DNA of 40,421 nucleotides from Clostridiales bacterium UBA1248 (GTDB taxonomy: Bacteria; Bacillota; Clostridia; Oscillospirales; CAG-272): contig DBWC01000097.1 of NCBI GenBank assembly GCA_002308615.1, positions 1 through 40,421 of the forward strand, given 5' to 3'. The notes under the pieces were generated by a model. The model worked only from the letters and a program-made list of their open reading frames with translations. It searched no databases and was not told where the DNA came from. Position numbers and translations under genes: made by a program. Positions within the stretch are counted from its first letter, which is position 1. Each line of letters opens with the position of its first letter. This document shows, piece after piece, positions 16,040-23,761 of this stretch.

Positions 16040-17391
16040 GCAATATAAACGAGTTCTGCAAAAAGCTTTTGGCGTATGCAAAAGATCACTGTGACGGCGA
16101 ATATGAGATATACGCCGCAAACGGAGAGAGCTTCAGAGTTGAGGTCCTTGAGGGACAGATAAAGAATTACAGCGTAAACGACTATACCGGCATATCTTTC
16201 AGAGTAAAAAAAGACGGCAAAATGGGTTATTCCTCCACTACGTCGTACGACGAGGACGACATACCGGAGCTTGTTGACAGCGCCTGCGGAAACGCCGCGA
16301 TAATAGAAAAGCCGGACGAGCAGTTCATTTTCTCCGGTTCGGAAAGCTATCCGTCGCCCAAGGTCTACGGAGCAGAGCTTGACGGAGTCACGGCGGAGGA
16401 AAAGATAGCTTTTGCAAAGCTGATGGAAATAAAAGCGAAAGAAGCCGACCCGAGGATAATCAAAGTCGAGTCCAGCAGCGTGATATCGGGCAGAAGCACG
16501 GTCGTTATCAAAAACTCGAACGGCATGGATCTGTGCGAGACGTCAAATTTCATAGCCGGCTACGTTATTCCGATAGCGGCGGACGGCGATAAGATGAACG
16601 ACGGCTTCGGCATCTGCGGCGGCTTTGACAGAGCGTGCCTTGACGCGGACAAAGCGGTGGGCAAGGGCGTGCGTGAAGCGATAGACTTTCTTGACGCAAA
16701 GTCCGTAAAAAGCGCGTCTATGCGCATAATCTTCAGAAACAGTGCGATGTGCGATTTGATCGAGACGTTTTCCGGCATTTTCTCGTCAGAGAGCGCGCAG
16801 AGAGGATTTTCCATGCTCGCGGGCAAAGAGGGTGAGAAGATAGCGGCGGACTGCGTTACGCTCGTTGACGACCCGACGCTCGATTTCGGCTTCGGCTCCC
16901 GCGCGTTTGACGCGGAAGGCGTCGCGGGCAGACGCAACGTCGTGGTTGAAAACGGCGTGCTGAAAACGCTTTTATACAACCTTGAAACGGCGCATAAGGC
17001 GGGCGTACAGTCGACCGGAAACGCTTCAAAGGGCGGTTACACGTCGCCTATCGGCATATCGGTCACTAACTTTACGCTGACACCCGGCGAAAAAACGCTC
17101 GATCAGCTTGCCGAAAAAATGGGCGAGGGAATGATAATAACGGAAGTCAGCGGACTGCACGCCGGAGCTAACGCCGTAACGGGCGACTTCTCGCTTATGG
17201 CTAAAGGTTACCTCGTCGAAAACGGAAAGCAGGGCAGAGCCGTGACGGGCGTTACCGTGTCCGGCAACTTCTACGAGCTGCTCAAAAATATCGAGGAGCC
17301 GGGTTCTGACGTTTACAACAATATGTTCGGAGCCGCCGTATCGTCTCCGTCCGTACTGATAGGCACGAAAATGTCCGTGGCCGGAGAATGA
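16036..17391 (+). CDS. tldE: TldE/PmbA protease-partner protein
   Basis: This is the non-catalytic partner of TldD (also called PmbA), 451 residues, homologous to TldD but without the HExxxH zinc motif. In known complexes it shapes the proteolytic chamber. The protein shows PmbA-type sequence (LEGQIKNYSVNDYTGISFRV, LVDDPTLDFGFGSRAFDAEG, LYNLETAHKAGVQSTGNA, SGLHAGANAVTGDFSL). It begins four bases before the end of tldD (ATGA), so the two subunits are coupled. YggS follows after six bases. The pair sits between the HlyD-like gene and the division cluster. Confidence 0.94.
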   Translation: MSNINEFCKKLLAYAKDHCDGEYEIYAANGESFRVEVLEGQIKNYSVNDYTGISFRVKKDGKMGYSSTTSYDEDDIPELVDSACGNAAIIEKPDEQFIFSGSESYPSPKVYGAELDGVTAEEKIAFAKLMEIKAKEADPRIIKVESSSVISGRSTVVIKNSNGMDLCETSNFIAGYVIPIAADGDKMNDGFGICGGFDRACLDADKAVGKGVREAIDFLDAKSVKSASMRIIFRNSAMCDLIETFSGIFSSESAQRGFSMLAGKEGEKIAADCVTLVDDPTLDFGFGSRAFDAEGVAGRRNVVVENGVLKTLLYNLETAHKAGVQSTGNASKGGYTSPIGISVTNFTLTPGEKTLDQLAEKMGEGMIITEVSGLHAGANAVTGDFSLMAKGYLVENGKQGRAVTGVTVSGNFYELLKNIEEPGSDVYNNMFGAAVSSPSVLIGTKMSVAGE

Positions 17392-17397
17392 TAAATA

Positions 17398-18072
17398 ATG
17401 GAATATCCCGAAATAAAGAAGAGAATAGATCTGATCAGAAAAGAGGCGGGCCAAGCCGAGCTTCTGCTCGCCACAAAGACCGTAGACTGTGAGCGGATAG
17501 AATACGCCGTAAAGGAATGCGGCGTGAAATATATCGGTGAAAACAGAGTACAGGAGCTTTTGGAAAAGTACGACAGATTAAAGGATCTGCCGTGCGAGCT
17601 GCATTTCATCGGAACGCTGCAGAAAAACAAGGTCAAATATATAATAGACAAGGTCAGCCTTATCCATTCCGTCGGAAGTCTGTCTTTATGCGAGGAGATA
17701 GAACGTCAGGCGGAAAAGCACGGTATCATAATGAACGTTCTCTGCGAGGTGAATATCGGGCAAGAAGAAAACAAATCCGGATTTTTGCCGGACGAGGTGC
17801 CGGAAGCCTACGAAAAAATGTGCGGTTTTCCGCATGTAAGACCGCTCGGGCTTATGACTATGGCGCCCGTTTGTCAAAATAAATCGGATTATTTAAAATA
17901 TTTTACTAAAACTTACCGTTTATTTATTGACAACTGCATAAAAAAAGTGGATAATAGATACAGACCGATACTGTCTATGGGAATGTCAGACAGCTACCGT
18001 GAAGCCGTGCAGTGCGGCTCAACGATGATAAGGATAGGCTCGGCGGTGTTCGGGCAGAGAACAACGAAGTAA
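17398..18072 (+). CDS. yggS: YggS/PLPBP-family pyridoxal phosphate homeostasis protein
   Basis: This is a 224-residue, single-domain PLP-binding protein of the YggS/YlmE family, which controls free pyridoxal 5'-phosphate rather than catalysing a defined reaction. The PLP lysine is K27 in LLLATKTVD, followed by VKYIGENRVQELLEKY. The C-terminal phosphate-binding signature is LSMGMSDSY and STMIRIGSAVFG. In Gram-positive bacteria it is commonly the first gene before sepF, as here. GGAG lies about eleven bases before the ATG. The last third of the gene has an unusually A+T-rich patch (about 17880-17960) holding a promoter-like sequence for the genes downstream. Confidence 0.95.
   Translation: MEYPEIKKRIDLIRKEAGQAELLLATKTVDCERIEYAVKECGVKYIGENRVQELLEKYDRLKDLPCELHFIGTLQKNKVKYIIDKVSLIHSVGSLSLCEEIERQAEKHGIIMNVLCEVNIGQEENKSGFLPDEVPEAYEKMCGFPHVRPLGLMTMAPVCQNKSDYLKYFTKTYRLFIDNCIKKVDNRYRPILSMGMSDSYREAVQCGSTMIRIGSAVFGQRTTK
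17927..17955 (+). promoter_or_regulatory. Candidate internal promoter for sepF inside yggS
   Basis: TTGACA (17927-17932, perfect) and GATAAT (17950-17955, one mismatch) have a 17-base spacer, inside the yggS coding sequence and about 140 bases upstream of sepF. It sits in an A+T-rich patch unlike the rest of the gene. Confidence 0.5.
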
Positions 18073-18099
18073 TTTATTAAAAAGAAAGGGCATATAAAA

Positions 18100-18588
18100 A
18101 TGGGATTTTTGGACAGTTTGAAATTCGGTAAGCACTTCAATGATGAAGATGATTACGAAAAGGATGAGGCAGAGGAAGAAGTTTTAGAGGACGACGAGGT
18201 CATAGAACCCGCTCCCAAAGCGCCTGAGGCGCCCGTACAGCAGAAGCAGACGAGAATAGGCAACAACGTCAAGCTTGACGGAGCCGCTCTCGAGCTCAAG
18301 GTCGTAAAGCCGGAAAGATACGATACGGTCCCGCAGATAGCAGACCATCTTTTGAACCGCCGCACCGTTGTTCTGAATCTTGAAGCTACGAATAAAGAGA
18401 CCGCGAGAAGGATAATAGACTTCTTATCCGGCGTCGCGTACGCTATAGACGGCAGACTGAGCAAGGTAGCCGTAAACACCTACATAATCACTCCCGCCAA
18501 CATCAACGTAAGCGGCGAGGCCCTTATAGATGAAAAAGGCGAGGCTGCAAGCGAAGCCGACGAGGAAAGACTGTATTCCGAAGACTGA
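18100..18588 (+). CDS. sepF: Cell division protein SepF
   Basis: SepF binds the membrane and FtsZ, forming rings or arcs that tether and align the Z-ring. The 162-residue product has the standard layout: an N-terminal membrane-targeting segment (MGFLDSLKFGKHF), an acidic linker (about 15-50), and the C-terminal SepF domain (about 70-145) with VLNLEATNKETARRIIDFLS and GVAYAIDG. GAAAGGG is well placed before the ATG. The neighbours yggS upstream and yggT and divIVA downstream are the usual Gram-positive context. Confidence 0.96.
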   Translation: MGFLDSLKFGKHFNDEDDYEKDEAEEEVLEDDEVIEPAPKAPEAPVQQKQTRIGNNVKLDGAALELKVVKPERYDTVPQIADHLLNRRTVVLNLEATNKETARRIIDFLSGVAYAIDGRLSKVAVNTYIITPANINVSGEALIDEKGEAASEADEERLYSED

Positions 18589-18610
18589 TATAAAGCCGGA
18601 AGAATATTAA

Positions 18611-18889
18611 ATGGAATTTATACTTACGCTGTTTTCAAACACCGTATTTTTGTTGCTGTGCTTACTTGAAACAGCAGTCTGGGCGCGGGTCATTCTCGGA
18701 TACTTTCTGTCCGTGAATGATTCCGTGCTTTACAAAGTATTCTATTTTGTGACCGAACCGTTCCTTCTGCCCGTGAGAGCGCTGCTCGGCAAGGCGCGTA
18801 TAAGCGGCGGTCTTTTTGACCCGTCCGCCGCCGTGTTTGCCTCAGTAGTTATCGTCATACTGGCGGTTTTGCCGAAGGTTACGGTTTGA
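18611..18889 (+). CDS. yggT: YggT family membrane protein
   Basis: This is a 92-residue integral membrane protein of the YggT/YlmG family with two predicted helices, about residues 5-32 and 70-90. Between them is the conserved part with the FVTEPFLLPVRALLG motif (family pattern TEP.L.P.R). Family members are linked to cell division and, in chloroplasts, to nucleoid and membrane-protein assembly; a precise biochemical role is not established. GGAAG precedes the ATG. Its place between sepF and divIVA is the standard order. Confidence 0.93.
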   Translation: MEFILTLFSNTVFLLLCLLETAVWARVILGYFLSVNDSVLYKVFYFVTEPFLLPVRALLGKARISGGLFDPSAAVFASVVIVILAVLPKVTV

Positions 18890-18901
18890 AATGAGATAAA
18901 A

Positions 18902-19723
18902 ATGGATCAAAACGAATTAAAAAAGAAGAATTTCACCCGCGCGATCCGCGGCTACAACACGGATGAGGTGGACGCGTATATCTCAAATCTCGTTGACAGA
19001 TACGAGGAGCTTTTGCGTGAGAATTCGGAGCTTGAATACAGGCTCAAGGCTTCTCTTGAAAAATCCGAGGAAGCGCAGGCGGGCGAAGAGGAACTGAAAA
19101 AGACGATAGAGCTTGCGAAAAAAGCGGCGGACAAGATCGTATCCGACGCTCAGGCGCAGGCTGACCTTTTGTATTCCGCGGCAAAGGACAACACGGACAG
19201 AGTGCTGCGCACGTTCCGTGAAAGCGTTGCGTCTGAGGCGGCGGTGCTTCAGAAGCTTAAACGCGCCGTAGCCGATATGAGAAGCGTGATATACAAGCAG
19301 TATCTGCAGAATATAGAGCAGCTTGAAAACCTTGCTCCGAGAAGCAAATACGAGGACGAGCTTGAAGAGCCGTCCACGGCGGAATATATCCGCGCGGTGA
19401 TAGACGGCATGAAAAACGACGTTGAGAATTTAAGGACGGAACAGCCCGAAAAAGAGGTCGTGCGCGACGGCAAGGTGACGATAACGCGCTCCGCGGAGAT
19501 AAGCGTTGCGAAAAAATACCGCATAGCGTCCGTACGCGATACGATAAGAGAGCTCAACCAAAGGATACTGTCCGGAGACGAGACCGTGGACGACAGCATA
19601 GGTGAAAACGTGTCCGGCAGCATGATCATATCGGACGACGACGATATAAGACAAAAGAAGCGCGATATGCCCAAAAAGAAGAAAAACAGAAAAAAGGAAC
19701 TTTTCAATGCTGACGAAGAGTGA
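18902..19723 (+). CDS. divIVA: DivIVA domain protein
   Basis: DivIVA-type proteins bind negatively curved membrane at the septum and poles and recruit division or growth partners. The 273-residue product begins with the DivIVA signature (KKNFTRAIRGYNTDEVDAYI, residues about 8-27), the membrane-binding head, then a long coiled coil (about 28-130). The C-terminal third is charged and lysine-rich (MPKKKKNRKKELFN), longer than the shortest family members. The 3' end overlaps lspA by 17 bases. No strong Shine-Dalgarno is seen, so translation may be coupled to yggT. Confidence 0.94.
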   Translation: MDQNELKKKNFTRAIRGYNTDEVDAYISNLVDRYEELLRENSELEYRLKASLEKSEEAQAGEEELKKTIELAKKAADKIVSDAQAQADLLYSAAKDNTDRVLRTFRESVASEAAVLQKLKRAVADMRSVIYKQYLQNIEQLENLAPRSKYEDELEEPSTAEYIRAVIDGMKNDVENLRTEQPEKEVVRDGKVTITRSAEISVAKKYRIASVRDTIRELNQRILSGDETVDDSIGENVSGSMIISDDDDIRQKKRDMPKKKKNRKKELFNADEE

Positions 19724-20270
19724 TATAAAAGCACGCTGCAAAAACAACCTTATCGCATATATCATACTGCTCGTTATCTCCGCGGCGCTGGTCGCGCTCG
19801 ATCAGATAAGCAAGTATCTGGTCGTGCTTTATCTGCCGCGCGAGGCGCAGATAAAGGTCATACCGTATCTGTTCAATTTCACGTACGTGGAAAACAGAGG
19901 CGCGGCGTGGGGTATGATGGCGGACAGCAGATGGATATTCATAATCGTCTCCGCCGTCGCTATATCCGTGCTCGCCGTACTGCTTTTATACGCCGCAAAA
20001 AGCAAAAAGTTTTTCGTTGCGTCGCTCGTTCTGATATTCGCGGGCGGTATCGGCAACATGATAGACAGGATAGCAAACGGATACGTGGTGGATTTCATAC
20101 AGTTTGATTTCTTTCAGAAATTCCCCGTGTTCAACGTAGCGGATTCCTACGTCACGATAGGCGGCGCGATGCTCATAATATACATGCTGTTTATAGACAG
20201 AAGCTTTTTGTCCGGTAAGAAAAAGGATGATGGAAAAAAAGAAGACGATAACGGTAACGAAACAGCTTGA
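19707..20270 (+). CDS. lspA: Lipoprotein signal peptidase LspA
   Basis: LspA is the membrane aspartyl protease that removes signal peptides from lipoproteins after lipidation; this window encodes several likely substrates. The 187-residue protein has four predicted helices. The catalytic aspartates are D129 (GYVVDFI) and D146 (FNVADSYVTIG), with the supporting motifs LDQISKYLV, VENRGAAWGM and GGIGNMIDRI. The C-terminal tail is highly charged and longer than usual. It overlaps divIVA upstream by 17 bases and the rluD start downstream by 44 bases. Confidence 0.97.
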   Translation: MLTKSDIKARCKNNLIAYIILLVISAALVALDQISKYLVVLYLPREAQIKVIPYLFNFTYVENRGAAWGMMADSRWIFIIVSAVAISVLAVLLLYAAKSKKFFVASLVLIFAGGIGNMIDRIANGYVVDFIQFDFFQKFPVFNVADSYVTIGGAMLIIYMLFIDRSFLSGKKKDDGKKEDDNGNETA

Positions 20271-21165
20271 CGGCGCACGGTTCGACGCCGCCGCCGCGGA
20301 ACTTTTCGGCATAACGAGAAACGCCGCCTCCGCTCTGATAGAGGACGGCGTTTTGACGCTTTGCGGCGTGCCGGCAAAAAAGAACTGCCGCGTCAAAGAA
20401 AACGACGTGCTTGAAATGCTTGAAAGAGAGCTTAAAAAGCCGGACGCGGAGCCCGAGGATATACCGGTAAGGATAGTTTACGAGGACGACGCGCTCGCCG
20501 TCGTGGACAAGCCCAAGGGCATGGTCGTTCATCCGGCGCCCGGCAATTACGGCGGAACGCTCGTATCGGCTCTGCTTTACCATATGCAGGGCAGGCTGTC
20601 CGGCATAAACGGCGTGGAGCGCCCCGGTATAGTTCACAGGATAGATAAAGACACGAGCGGCCTGCTTATCGTCGCCAAAACGGACGAGGCGCACGTCAGA
20701 CTTGCGGAGCAGATAAAAGAACACTCATTTATGCGCAGATACGACGGCATTATCGTGGGCAGGATGAAGGAAGACAAGGGAACGATATGCAAGAGCATAG
20801 GCAGAAACCCGAAGGACAGAAAGAAAATGGCGGCGGACGTGCCGAACGGAAGAGAAGCGGTAACGGATTACGAGCTTAAAGAAGCCTATAACGGCTTTTC
20901 CCGCATGACCTTCACGCTCCACACCGGCAGGACTCATCAGATAAGAGTACATATGTCTTCATCCGGCCATCCGCTCATGGGAGATACCGTGTACGGCGGC
21001 GGAAAGACCGCTATTGAAAAAAAGCACGCGGATCTGCTTCGCGGTCAGTGCCTGCACGCAAGATATATAGGCTTCGTTCATCCGGTGACGGGCGAATATA
21101 TGGAATTTGACGCGGGCGAGCCGGAATATTTTACCAAAATCGTAAAAATACTAAAAAACGTATAA
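20227..21165 (+). CDS. rluD: RluD-type 23S rRNA pseudouridine synthase
   Basis: This is a pseudouridine synthase of the RluA/RluD family, 312 residues, which isomerises uridines in 23S rRNA. An N-terminal S4 RNA-binding domain (about 10-70, LDGARFDAAAAELFGITR) is followed by the catalytic domain with HRIDKDTSGLLIVAKT; D140 is the predicted catalytic aspartate. RTHQIRVHMSSSGHPLMGD is the other family signature. The start ATG at 20227 lies within lspA and is preceded by AAAGG; the overlap is typical of the lspA-rluD pair. The exact uridine targets cannot be assigned from sequence. Confidence 0.94.
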   Translation: MMEKKKTITVTKQLDGARFDAAAAELFGITRNAASALIEDGVLTLCGVPAKKNCRVKENDVLEMLERELKKPDAEPEDIPVRIVYEDDALAVVDKPKGMVVHPAPGNYGGTLVSALLYHMQGRLSGINGVERPGIVHRIDKDTSGLLIVAKTDEAHVRLAEQIKEHSFMRRYDGIIVGRMKEDKGTICKSIGRNPKDRKKMAADVPNGREAVTDYELKEAYNGFSRMTFTLHTGRTHQIRVHMSSSGHPLMGDTVYGGGKTAIEKKHADLLRGQCLHARYIGFVHPVTGEYMEFDAGEPEYFTKIVKILKNV

Positions 21166-21201
21166 GTGCGTTTATTGTTATTTAACGAGGCGAGTGCTTT
21201 T

Positions 21202-21230
21202 TTGTTAATAATAAAAGTATATAATATAAT
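21202..21230 (+). promoter_or_regulatory. Probable SigA promoter for the membrane protein/glycosyltransferase pair
   Basis: TTGTTA (21202-21207) and a perfect TATAAT (21225-21230) are 17 bases apart. Transcription from near 21237 favours the ATG at 21264, which has AAGAAGGA ten bases upstream, over the one at 21240. Confidence 0.55.
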
Positions 21231-21263
21231 AAATAAACAATGCGAAAGAAGGACTTTGCTTTT

Positions 21264-22151
21264 ATGAATACGGATAAAAGCAGAATTTATATACTTATAG
21301 CCGCCGCGCTTATCCTGGCAGTCGGATTTGCCGTTGTACGCGTTATACTCGTAGTAAACTACTACGACGTTGAAGAAGGGCTTTACGCCGCAAACGCCGT
21401 CGGCGTTACGGCGGCGCGCGTGCTGTTCGGCGTAAGTCTTGTCGTGCTGGGTCTTTTGCCGATGCTTATCGTTAAGAAGCGCGACTTCAAACAGATGCCG
21501 GAAGCTAACCACGGCGTTGTATTTACCGGCGCGATGTGCGGCTTTATGTTCATCTCATCGTCTATACTCGTATCGTATTACTTTATTTTTAAACCCGCGA
21601 TCGAAACGAAATCTGTTTTCGGCACGGCAAAGAATCCGGACGTTATAGATATCGTCGTGTTTATATCGCTTGTCCTCACGGTCTTGTTCGGCATCGTATC
21701 TTCACTTTATTACTTCTGGTGCGCATCAACGACCACAAAGCTTAAAAAACTCAATTACAGACTGCTGTCGCTCATGCCGGTGCTCTGTGAAGTATTCTAT
21801 CTTGTATACATGTATTTCAAGAGAGATACCGTGATGAACAGCCCGGAAAGATCCATAACACAGCTTTCCGCGATAGCCGTTATGGTCTACTGTGTTGCGG
21901 AGGCGAGGTTCCATTTCGGCATAGCGAGGAATAGGACGTATACCGCCGTATCTCTTATTACGGTGACCGCGATAATCGTGGCGTGCGTTCCGGGCTTCCT
22001 TCTCACCGCGTTCTGGGTAATGCCGTTTTCATCGGAGACGGTGTACGAGGTGCTCCAGCTTGCGATGGCGGCGTATATAATCTTCAGACTTATATCCGTG
22101 GCAGCGTCCGAACCCACGCCCGAAAAGACAGCGACGGCGGAAAACACATGA
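21264..22151 (+). CDS. Multi-pass membrane protein of unknown function
   Basis: I do not recognise this 295-residue membrane protein. Hydrophobicity suggests about eight helices, near residues 8-30, 46-66, 81-103, 121-145, 160-180, 195-212, 222-245 and 255-275 (my estimate by eye). There is no obvious catalytic motif. Charged loops include KKRDFKQ and YFKRDTVMNSPERS, and the tail is short and soluble. I chose the ATG at 21264 because of the ribosome binding site and promoter position; an ATG at 21240 is in frame. The glycosyltransferase gene begins 11 bases downstream, so the two probably act together, perhaps in export or assembly of a cell-surface polymer. That last point is inference. Confidence 0.75.
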   Translation: MNTDKSRIYILIAAALILAVGFAVVRVILVVNYYDVEEGLYAANAVGVTAARVLFGVSLVVLGLLPMLIVKKRDFKQMPEANHGVVFTGAMCGFMFISSSILVSYYFIFKPAIETKSVFGTAKNPDVIDIVVFISLVLTVLFGIVSSLYYFWCASTTTKLKKLNYRLLSLMPVLCEVFYLVYMYFKRDTVMNSPERSITQLSAIAVMVYCVAEARFHFGIARNRTYTAVSLITVTAIIVACVPGFLLTAFWVMPFSSETVYEVLQLAMAAYIIFRLISVAASEPTPEKTATAENT

Positions 22152-22162
22152 AAGGATAATTT

Positions 22163-23407
22163 ATGATCGTATCACAGATCTTACGAATAGTGGGCGGTAT
22201 TCTGTTTATTCTGATGTTCGCGCACAGAATAGCTTACATGGCGATAAGCGTGTTTGCAAAGCAGAAGCCGCTTAGAAAAAAAGCAAAATACAGGAAATAC
22301 GCCGTTATCTCCTGCGCGAGGAACGAAGAAGAGGTCATAGGGCAGCTTCTTGACAGTATAAAGGCGCAGAGCTACCCCAAAGAATACATAGACATGTTCG
22401 TCATCGCCGATAACTGTACGGACAAAACGGCGCTCGTTGCGAGAAAAGCGGGAGCGATAGTTTACGAGAGGTTCAATACGGAAAAGGTCGGCAAGGGCTA
22501 CGCGCTTGACGCGGTGCTCAACCACATGATGGACGACGGATACGACGATTACGACGGTTATTTCATATTTGACGCGGACAATATCTTATCGGTCGATTAC
22601 ATAGATACGATGAACCGGTTCTACGACGGCAAATACGACGCGATATCAAGCAACCGTCAGTCAAAGAACTTCGGAGACAGCTGGATATCGGCGGGTCACA
22701 GCTTATCGTATCTGCGTGAGATGAGACTGCTTAATTATCCGAGGCAGATCGTAGGCTCGTGCTCGTCCATCACCGGAACGGGATTTATGCTTTTACCGCA
22801 TACCGTAAAGGAGATGCACGGCTGGAAATTCTTTTTGCTTACCGAGGACAACGAGTTTTATTCAAGCAGAGTCCTGAAGGGACGCAGAGTGGGCTACTGC
22901 AGCGATGCGATCTTCTACGATGAACAGCCGAGCGAATACAGCCAGTCCTGGACGCAGAGACTGCGCTGGTCAAAGGGTTATTTGCAGGTGCTTGCATCAA
23001 AAGGTCCGGCGCTTTTGAAAAAGGTTTTCAGCAGACACGGTTTCTGGGCCTGGGACCTGCTGTGCTCCATGATACCGGGATTTGTATTCGTTTTGATGAC
23101 GATGCTGGCGGATATACTGGAATTCGGCAGCCGTCTGATACACAAAATGAATATGATACCGCTTATCGGAAGGATAATGGAAAACGGGCTTGCAATGTAC
23201 GCGGGGCTATTCGCCATGGGTGTGCTCATAGTGCTGCTTGAATGGAAGCATATAAAAGCGTCCGCAAAGGACAAGCTGCTGTTCACTATAACGTATCCGG
23301 TGTTCATGTTTACTTTCGTTCCGATATCTGTCACGGCGCTGTTCAGGCGGGTGCAGTGGGATCCGATAAAGCATAAAAAAGCGGAGTCGGTGGAAGAGTT
23401 CAAGTAA
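22163..23407 (+). CDS. Processive-type family 2 glycosyltransferase, membrane-bound
   Basis: This is a 414-residue family 2 glycosyltransferase of the BcsA/IcaA/hyaluronan-synthase-like membrane type. An N-terminal helix (about 3-25) precedes the GT-A domain: AVISCARNEEEVIGQLLDSI near residue 47, the metal-binding FDADN at 136-140, TEDNEF near 232 as catalytic base region, and QRLRW near 260, which matches the QxxRW motif of processive enzymes. Several helices follow (about 285-395). It probably uses a nucleotide sugar on the cytosolic side and extrudes a polymer or glycolipid. The sugar cannot be inferred. It forms a likely operon with the membrane protein upstream. Confidence 0.88.
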   Translation: MIVSQILRIVGGILFILMFAHRIAYMAISVFAKQKPLRKKAKYRKYAVISCARNEEEVIGQLLDSIKAQSYPKEYIDMFVIADNCTDKTALVARKAGAIVYERFNTEKVGKGYALDAVLNHMMDDGYDDYDGYFIFDADNILSVDYIDTMNRFYDGKYDAISSNRQSKNFGDSWISAGHSLSYLREMRLLNYPRQIVGSCSSITGTGFMLLPHTVKEMHGWKFFLLTEDNEFYSSRVLKGRRVGYCSDAIFYDEQPSEYSQSWTQRLRWSKGYLQVLASKGPALLKKVFSRHGFWAWDLLCSMIPGFVFVLMTMLADILEFGSRLIHKMNMIPLIGRIMENGLAMYAGLFAMGVLIVLLEWKHIKASAKDKLLFTITYPVFMFTFVPISVTALFRRVQWDPIKHKKAESVEEFK

Positions 23408-23416
23408 TTAAGAATT

Positions 23417-23446
23417 AAGGGGCTGCCGCAGCAGCCCCTTCAATTT
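23417..23446 (+). terminator. Hairpin terminator after the glycosyltransferase gene
   Basis: A perfect 10-bp stem (AAGGGGCTGC / GCAGCCCCTT) with a CGCA loop begins ten bases after the stop codon. The T tract that follows is short (CAATTT), so termination efficiency is uncertain. Confidence 0.7.
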
Positions 23447-23686
23447 GCAGACAAAGCATTTAAGAATAACTCCTTCCGTCAACTTCGTTGACACTGTCCG
23501 GTTCGCGATCATAGATCGCTTCACCGCTTTGGCTAAAAATCTCACACCGTGAGATTTTCTTAACGCGTCGCGCCCTCAAAGAGGGAGGCAAATCAAGGCT
23601 CCCTCCCCGAGGGAGCTGTCATCCGGGATCATTCCCTGATGACTGAGGGAGATTGTCTTCGCTCTGAATGGGCTGCCGCAGCAGCC
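23421..23686. repeat. Hairpin-array intergenic element flanked by a repeated 16-base palindrome
   Basis: The region between the glycosyltransferase and the convergent PpiC-like gene holds no gene. Its ends are two identical copies of GGCTGCCGCAGCAGCC (23421-23436 and 23671-23686). Between them are six short inverted repeats: GTCAAC/GTTGAC (23478-23492), GCGATC/GATCGC (23505-23519), AAAATCTCAC/GTGAGATTTT (23536-23558), CCCTC/GAGGG (23573-23585), GCTCCCTC/GAGGGAGC (23598-23616) and GTCATC/GATGAC with an inner GGGA/TCCC (23618-23643). A second GAGGGAG near 23645 offers an alternative partner. It resembles multicopy intergenic repeats of Clostridia, but copy number cannot be seen from one window. 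Confidence 0.7.
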
Positions 23687-23694
23687 ACTTTTTT
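23671..23694 (+). terminator. Second terminator-like hairpin
   Basis: The 6-bp stem GGCTGC/GCAGCC with loop CGCA is followed closely by six T (23689-23694). It is the second copy of the palindrome also found at 23421-23436. Confidence 0.55.
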
Positions 23695-23705
23695 ACCGGA
23701 TGAAA

Positions 23706-23741
23706 AAAATTGAGAAGGACGCGAGGGTCCTTCTCAATTTT
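23706..23741. terminator. Bidirectional terminator at the end of the PpiC-like gene
   Basis: A 15-bp stem (AAAATTGAGAAGGAC / GTCCTTCTCAATTTT) with a six-base loop has A-rich sequence on the left and T-rich sequence on the right. It would terminate the minus-strand gene ending at 23762 and any plus-strand read-through. Confidence 0.88.
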
Positions 23742-23761
23742 ATTTTATACATTATTATATG

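Noticed and set aside
21240..21263. Upstream ATG of the eight-helix membrane protein
   Set aside because: It would lie only about three bases from the predicted transcript start and has no ribosome binding site, unlike the ATG at 21264.
23441..23660. CRISPR array
   Set aside because: The units are different inverted repeats, not a repeated direct sequence with spacers, and there are no cas genes.
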